The position numbers and the translations under genes were made by a program. A stretch of DNA of 15,868 nucleotides from JAWKHR01 sp041394725 (GTDB lineage Bacteria; Acidobacteriota; Vicinamibacteria; Vicinamibacterales; SCN-69-37): the NCBI GenBank assembly GCA_041394725.1, contig JAWKHR010000083.1, forward strand, positions 1-15,868. Reading direction: 5' to 3'. The notes below the pieces were generated by a model. It saw nothing but the letters and a program-made list of their open reading frames with translations. It was not told the origin of the DNA and did no database searches. Numbering within the stretch: position 1 is the first letter of the stretch; each line of letters begins with the position of its first letter. This document shows positions 12,898 through 15,868 of this stretch, in pieces.

Positions 12898-12917
12898 CGC
12901 GTCCGGCAACGGACGCG
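12898..12917 (-). terminator. 8-bp hairpin with tetraloop between hydrolase and PCMT-like genes
   Basis: CGCGTCCG and CGGACGCG pair perfectly around GCAA (GNRA-type loop on the plus strand, TTGC on the minus). It sits 134 bp beyond the stop of the PCMT-like gene and 39 bp upstream of the candidate hydrolase promoter, so it is either a terminator stem without T run or a regulatory palindrome. The remainder of 12860-13050 shows only short GC repeats and no gene. Confidence 0.35.
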
Positions 12918-13050
12918 GGACGGGAAAACTCGCGGGCAGGTGGTCGGGAATTCTGCATCTGAGGAACCGGCACTCAGGCCGGGCCGGATGCGCAGGTCCG
13001 ATCCGCGGCGGCTGTGCCCGGCCGCCGCCGCGCGCCGCGCGGGCCGAGGA

Positions 13051-13941
13051 TCACGCCGAAAGACAGATCGGGCCGTGCAGCCAGCACCCGGGACCGGCGT
13101 CGTGCGGATCGCGCCGCAGCCGGGTCACCGGCGCCGGGCCCCCGCGCATCAGGGCCCCGAGCGCCTGGCCGATGGCGCCGTTGCGCGATTCATCGCGCAG
13201 GTCGACGAGCGAGTAGATCATCACCAGCCCCCCGACCGAGGCGCTCCACCCGCCGCCGGCGTCGCGCCTGGCCCGGAGGATGGTGCCCTTGCCGAGCGTC
13301 CCGGGCGTCCCGGGCGGGCCGGGCATCGTGCAGGTGAGCGGCACGAGCAGGCGGCCGCGATCGCTCATGCGGTCCATCCACTCGTCGAGCAGGTGGGTCG
13401 CGCCGGCGTGGACGAGGAGCACGTCGATCGCGTCGGGCAGGGCCGTCCGGCCGTCGCCGTGCCGGACCTCGACTACGGGCAGGTCCGCGAGGTTCGTCCG
13501 CGCCCGTGCTGCCAGGTCGGGGTCGACCTCGAAGGCGGTCACCGAACCGGCCGAACCTGCCAGGTGCGCCAGCAGCGCCGTGTAGTACCCGGTCGCGCAG
13601 CCGACGTGCACGACGCGGTCACCCGGCTGGACGTCGAGGCCGTCGATCCAGGTCGCGACGAGGCCGGGCTGGCCGTTGAACAGCATCCGCGCCGGGTCGA
13701 TCGCGACGGAGATGTTGTGGTGCACCAGGCGCGGATCGGCCGACCCGGTCATGCGCGGCCGGCCGGCGTCGTACTCACCCTGCAGGAGCCACGGTCCCGG
13801 CCCGAGGAACCGATCGCGCGGGACGCGCGCGATGGCCTCGACGAGCGCCGCGGACTTGAGGCCGCAGACGACGCGCAGCTCCTCGGCGAACGCCGCGCGG
13901 GTGTCTTCGACGGACAGCGAGGGCAGGGGCGACGTGCTCAT
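13051..13941 (-). CDS. Protein-L-isoaspartate O-methyltransferase-like SAM methyltransferase
   Basis: The product has 296 residues. The PCMT-type N-terminus LVEAIARVPRDRFLGPGPW (33-51) is followed by SAM motif I, VVHVGCATGYYTALLA (110-125), the acidic ribose-binding turn FEVDPDLAARAR (137-148) and GDGRTALP (162-169). In PCMT enzymes motif I usually reads EIGTGSGY, so VGCATGYY is a variant. The segment IDVLLVHAGATHL (172-184) stands where PCMT has the substrate-binding turn. The C-terminus has no recognisable partner domain. It could repair isoaspartyl damage or methylate another carboxyl; the substrate is open. ATG at 13941 has GAGGA 4-5 nt upstream and overlaps the stop of the winged-helix gene (ATGA), so the two are translationally coupled. 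Confidence 0.8.
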   Translation of the reverse strand: MSTSPLPSLSVEDTRAAFAEELRVVCGLKSAALVEAIARVPRDRFLGPGPWLLQGEYDAGRPRMTGSADPRLVHHNISVAIDPARMLFNGQPGLVATWIDGLDVQPGDRVVHVGCATGYYTALLAHLAGSAGSVTAFEVDPDLAARARTNLADLPVVEVRHGDGRTALPDAIDVLLVHAGATHLLDEWMDRMSDRGRLLVPLTCTMPGPPGTPGTLGKGTILRARRDAGGGWSASVGGLVMIYSLVDLRDESRNGAIGQALGALMRGGPAPVTRLRRDPHDAGPGCWLHGPICLSA

Positions 13942-14420
13942 CGGGTCCTCGTGCGTGGCTTTCGGCGCCGGGGCCTCTGCGGCGATGGCGTCGCCGGCGC
14001 GATCTCGGCTCTCGACCCGGTGCGCGACGCGATGACGCCGGACCGGAGGAATTCGTAGGCCGTGCGGGTCGTCTCGTCGGCGGGTACGAGCGCGGCCTCG
14101 CCCGATTGCTCGAGGCGCTTCAGCACCGTGTGCACCGCGGCGAGGGCGTTCGCGTAGCGATCCAGGTCGAACCCGGTGCCGGCCAGCCGGTCCCGCACTT
14201 CGACGGCGGTCAGCGGCTTGCCGGCGCACCGGAGGGCGGTCCGGCACGCGTCGGTCAGGCCCCACGGCACGGTGGGCTCGTAGCCGCAGAGCTTCGTCAG
14301 CGTGCCGATCGTCTGCCGGAGCTGCGCGATGCGCGTCTCGAGCGCGGCCTGGTCGGCCAGCGCGCGTTCGTACTCCCGCAGCGCGGCATCGAGCGCCTCC
14401 CGATAGGCGCGGTCCGTCAT
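13938..14420 (-). CDS. Winged-helix protein with N-terminal coiled coil
   Basis: The product has 160 residues from the ATG at 14420. Residues about 4-45 are a coiled coil (ALREYERALADQAALETRIAQ). Residues about 54-112 form a winged helix: LTDACRTALRCAGKPLTAVE, then EVRDRLAGTGFDLDRYA and VHTVLKRLEQSGE, which resembles DNA-binding modules that I associate with Acidobacteriota. The tail from about 145 is Arg/Pro-rich (PQRPRRRKPRTRTR), probably nucleic-acid binding. The ATG at 14438 adds six residues but lies in the spacer of the promoter described below, upstream of the predicted transcript start, so 14420 is preferred; neither start has a ribosome binding site. It may regulate its own promoter through the palindrome at 14431-14447. 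The stop overlaps the methyltransferase start by 4 nt. Confidence 0.75.
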   Translation of the reverse strand: MTDRAYREALDAALREYERALADQAALETRIAQLRQTIGTLTKLCGYEPTVPWGLTDACRTALRCAGKPLTAVEVRDRLAGTGFDLDRYANALAAVHTVLKRLEQSGEAALVPADETTRTAYEFLRSGVIASRTGSRAEIAPATPSPQRPRRRKPRTRTR

Positions 14421-14429
14421 CAACACGAA

Positions 14430-14458
14430 CTTATACATGGTGTATAAAAACGTGTCAA
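14430..14458 (-). promoter_or_regulatory. Near-consensus sigma-70 promoter of the winged-helix gene
   Basis: On the minus strand TTGACA (14458-14453) and TATAAG (14435-14430) are separated by exactly 17 bases. The predicted start, about 7 nt downstream, is near 14423, 3 nt before the ATG at 14420, which implies a leaderless message. The AT-rich stretch stands out from its GC-rich surroundings. Confidence 0.7.
14431..14447. promoter_or_regulatory. AT-rich palindromic operator TTATACA-TGG-TGTATAA
   Basis: The two 7-base arms are perfect inverted copies around a 3-base centre. The palindrome covers the -10 hexamer and half of the spacer of the promoter at 14430-14458, the classical position of a repressor site. 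The arms resemble TACA/TGTA operators used by BlaI/MecI- and PadR-type repressors; which protein binds is unknown, and the winged-helix product itself is a candidate. Confidence 0.6.
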
Positions 14459-14529
14459 GGGGGACGGGTCTCGGCTGTGGAAATCTCGCCGGGGATCAAC
14501 CGTTGGGGGACGGGTCTCCGCTGTGGAAA
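14459..14529. repeat. Two 25-bp direct repeats, 46 bp apart
   Basis: Copies lie at 14459-14483 and 14505-14529 and differ at a single base (14473 G, 14519 C). Each begins GGGGGACGGGTCTC and ends GCTGTGGAAA. On the minus strand each ends contain TTTCCACA; the 14505-14529 copy, extended by one base, gives TTTTCCACA, which fits a DnaA-box consensus TTWTNCACA. They fill most of the 127-bp gap between the RND adaptor stop and the winged-helix gene start, just upstream of its promoter. Confidence 0.75.
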
Positions 14530-14547
14530 ACCCGGAAGGCTGCCCGA

Positions 14548-15702
14548 TCAGCCGCCGCCAGGGGCGTCCGCGGGTCGTACCGGCATGCCATCCTGGACGA
14601 CGTCGAGCGACGAGGTGATCACGCGGTCGCCTGGCGCCAGGCCGAGGGTGACCTGCATCAGCGGCGGCACGACCAGCCCGATGCGCACCTCGCGCCGGTG
14701 TGCCAGGCCGTCGTCGCCGGCCACCATCACGTAGGCGGCGTTCGTGATCGAGTCCCGCTGCACGGCCGAGCCGGGCACGGTGACGACGTCCGGCCGTTCC
14801 TCGATGAGGATCTCGACCCGGACGGAGGTGTCCATCGCCAGGGTCGATCCGGGCGGCAGCGAGAGCCGGACCTCCGCGGTGGTCGCCGCCGGGTCGGTCG
14901 GCCGTGGCGAGAACGCCACCGTGGTCGTCTCGACCTCGCCGGCCGGCAGCGTGATGGTCGCGGTCTGTCCCTGCCGGATGCGCTCGAAGTCCAGCATGCC
15001 GACCGGGGCCGCAATCTGCAGCTGCGTCGGATCGACGACGCGGATCACCGGATCGGTGGTGCCGGCCAGCACGAAGTCGCCTTCCTGATGCCAGCGCTCG
15101 GTGACGACGCCCGGGAACCGCGCGCGGACGATCGTGCGCTCGACCTGGAGCTGCGCGAGTTGGAGCTGCGTCTGCGCCTGCGCCACCGCGGCCTGCGCGG
15201 CGAGCAGCGCGGAACGCTTCGCCTCGAGCTCGTTGCGGGCGATCAGGCCCTGTTCGGCGAGCGGCTTGAACTTGTCGAGCTCGGCCTGCGCGAGGCCGAC
15301 CTTCTGGTTCGCGTCGACGATGGCGGCCTGGCGTGCCTGCAGCTCCTGGGTGACGGCGGGGACGTCGAACCGCACGAGCAGGTCGCCCGGCTGCACCGGG
15401 TCGCCGACGGCCCTGGGCAGCTCGGCGATCGAGCCGGGTTCGGACGCGTAGATCGTCACGTCGCCCTGCGTGGACGGCACCACCAGGCCCGCGCTCGCGA
15501 CGGTGTCGCGCAGCGTGTGCATCTCGGCGAGCGCGGTCGTGACCGCCAGCCGATCGTCGGGCGGGGCGGCCTCGGGCTCGGCCGTCCGGCCGCAGGCCGC
15601 GGCGGAGAGCATCCAGAGGCCCGTGGCCAGCGTGAGCCCGAACCGCACGGCTCCGGTGCGCCGCGATCGTGGCGGCAGTCTGGTCGTGCCCGACGTCCAC
15701 AT
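14548..15702 (-). CDS. RND efflux periplasmic adaptor (membrane fusion protein)
   Basis: The product has 384 residues. A basic start (RSRRTGAVRF) and hydrophobic LTLATGLWMLSAAAC with Cys37 suggest a lipoprotein signal. The order is typical of AcrA/HlyD-type adaptors: first lipoyl half (IYASEPGSIAELPRAVGDPVQPGDLLVRFD, about 84-113), an alpha-helical hairpin with coiled-coil heptads rich in Ala and Gln (about 116-190), second lipoyl half (IVRARFPGVVTERWHQEGDFVLAGT), a beta-barrel domain near 230-300 (VGMLDFERIRQGQTATITLP), and a membrane-proximal domain ending PGDRVITSSLDVVQDGMPV. The adaptor links an inner-membrane RND pump to a TolC channel; the pump gene is not in the window. The ATG at 15702 follows a TAGAAT sequence at the right distance for a leaderless start. 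Confidence 0.9.
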   Translation of the reverse strand: MWTSGTTRLPPRSRRTGAVRFGLTLATGLWMLSAAACGRTAEPEAAPPDDRLAVTTALAEMHTLRDTVASAGLVVPSTQGDVTIYASEPGSIAELPRAVGDPVQPGDLLVRFDVPAVTQELQARQAAIVDANQKVGLAQAELDKFKPLAEQGLIARNELEAKRSALLAAQAAVAQAQTQLQLAQLQVERTIVRARFPGVVTERWHQEGDFVLAGTTDPVIRVVDPTQLQIAAPVGMLDFERIRQGQTATITLPAGEVETTTVAFSPRPTDPAATTAEVRLSLPPGSTLAMDTSVRVEILIEERPDVVTVPGSAVQRDSITNAAYVMVAGDDGLAHRREVRIGLVVPPLMQVTLGLAPGDRVITSSLDVVQDGMPVRPADAPGGG

Positions 15703-15710
15703 ATGCCGTG

Positions 15711-15716
15711 ATTCTA
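15711..15716 (-). promoter_or_regulatory. -10 hexamer TAGAAT immediately upstream of the adaptor gene
   Basis: TAGAAT matches TATAAT at five of six bases and ends 8 nt before the ATG at 15702. The expected transcript start is then within about 2-3 nt of the codon. No -35 hexamer was found at the usual spacing, so confidence is limited. Confidence 0.4.
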
Positions 15717-15777
15717 GCCCGGAGCCGGACCGGCCGCCGCCGGAGGGCCGTCGTCCAATCGGGCAACGGGGGCAGGC

Positions 15778-15868
15778 ATGAATCAGGAGCGTTGGCCGGG
15801 CCGCGGCGGCGCGGTCGCGGCGGTGGCGGCGCTCGCGGGCATCGTCACGGCGGTGCCCGCGCGGACGG
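15778..15868 (+). CDS. Start of an exported protein, cut by the window edge
   Basis: Only the first 30 codons are present. The ATG at 15778 is preceded by a G-rich run (GGGGGCAGGC). The product begins MNQERWPGRGGA and continues with an Ala/Val/Gly-rich hydrophobic stretch ending TAVPAR, which looks like a signal peptide. It diverges from the RND adaptor across 75 bp. Family not recognisable from so little; an outer-membrane partner of the efflux system is a possibility only. Confidence 0.5.
   Translation, partial: MNQERWPGRGGAVAAVAALAGIVTAVPART

Noticed and set aside
1..15868. CRISPR array, tRNA, rRNA, insertion sequence or prophage
   Set aside because: No regularly spaced repeat-spacer pattern, no tRNA-like cloverleaf, no transposase or integrase motif and no terminal inverted repeats were found. 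The only tandem repeat is the 18-bp coding minisatellite.

Overview
The window is a gene-dense, very GC-rich bacterial segment. It holds seventeen coding sequences I would defend, two of them cut by the window ends, and no RNA genes or transposases. The protein set, the lipoprotein and outer-membrane signal peptides, and two coupled genes whose products resemble proteins I associate with Acidobacteriota suggest a Gram-negative of that phylum, perhaps Vicinamibacteria. That placement is inference.

Layout. Positions 1-3281 are a minus-strand operon. In transcription order it encodes a BCAM0308-type zinc-ribbon protein, an HPF/RaiA-like ribosome-hibernation factor, a small beta-barrel protein, a 68-residue cysteine protein, a PolX-like helix-hairpin-helix protein without polymerase domain, and the N-terminus of a YcbB-type L,D-transpeptidase. 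Facing it across 258 bp is a nitroreductase (3540-4172). It runs convergently into an alpha/beta hydrolase (4138-5007), which diverges from a membrane-anchored hexapeptide acyltransferase (5052-5783). Then follow an ABC1/UbiB kinase-like protein (5942-7651) and a three-gene plus-strand operon: a CBS-pair protein, a cyclopropane-fatty-acid synthase-type methyltransferase and a geranylgeranyl-reductase-type flavoprotein (7850-10758). Minus-strand genes follow: a second beta-barrel paralogue (10815-11549), Hsp20 (11608-12051), a dienelactone-hydrolase-type enzyme (12129-12821), a PCMT-like methyltransferase coupled to a winged-helix protein (13051-14420), and an RND periplasmic adaptor (14548-15702). 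A divergent partial gene starts at 15778.

How it fits together. Most of 1-12850 looks like a stress or low-oxygen survival island: ribosome hibernation, small heat shock protein, nitroreductase, CBS sensor, membrane-lipid cyclopropanation, cell-wall transpeptidation and alpha/beta hydrolases. The set recalls the low-oxygen-activated (lxa) locus of Burkholderia cenocepacia, which gave BCAM0308 its name. The most interesting sequence-level result is a set of sigma-54-like -24/-12 elements (GG-N10-GC) in front of up to five of these units. Two of them are divergent and flank a perfect inverted repeat at 3379-3398 that could be a shared enhancer site. The right end (13000-15868) looks different: the winged-helix gene has a near-consensus sigma-70 promoter overlapping an AT-rich palindrome, and two genes appear to be transcribed leaderless.
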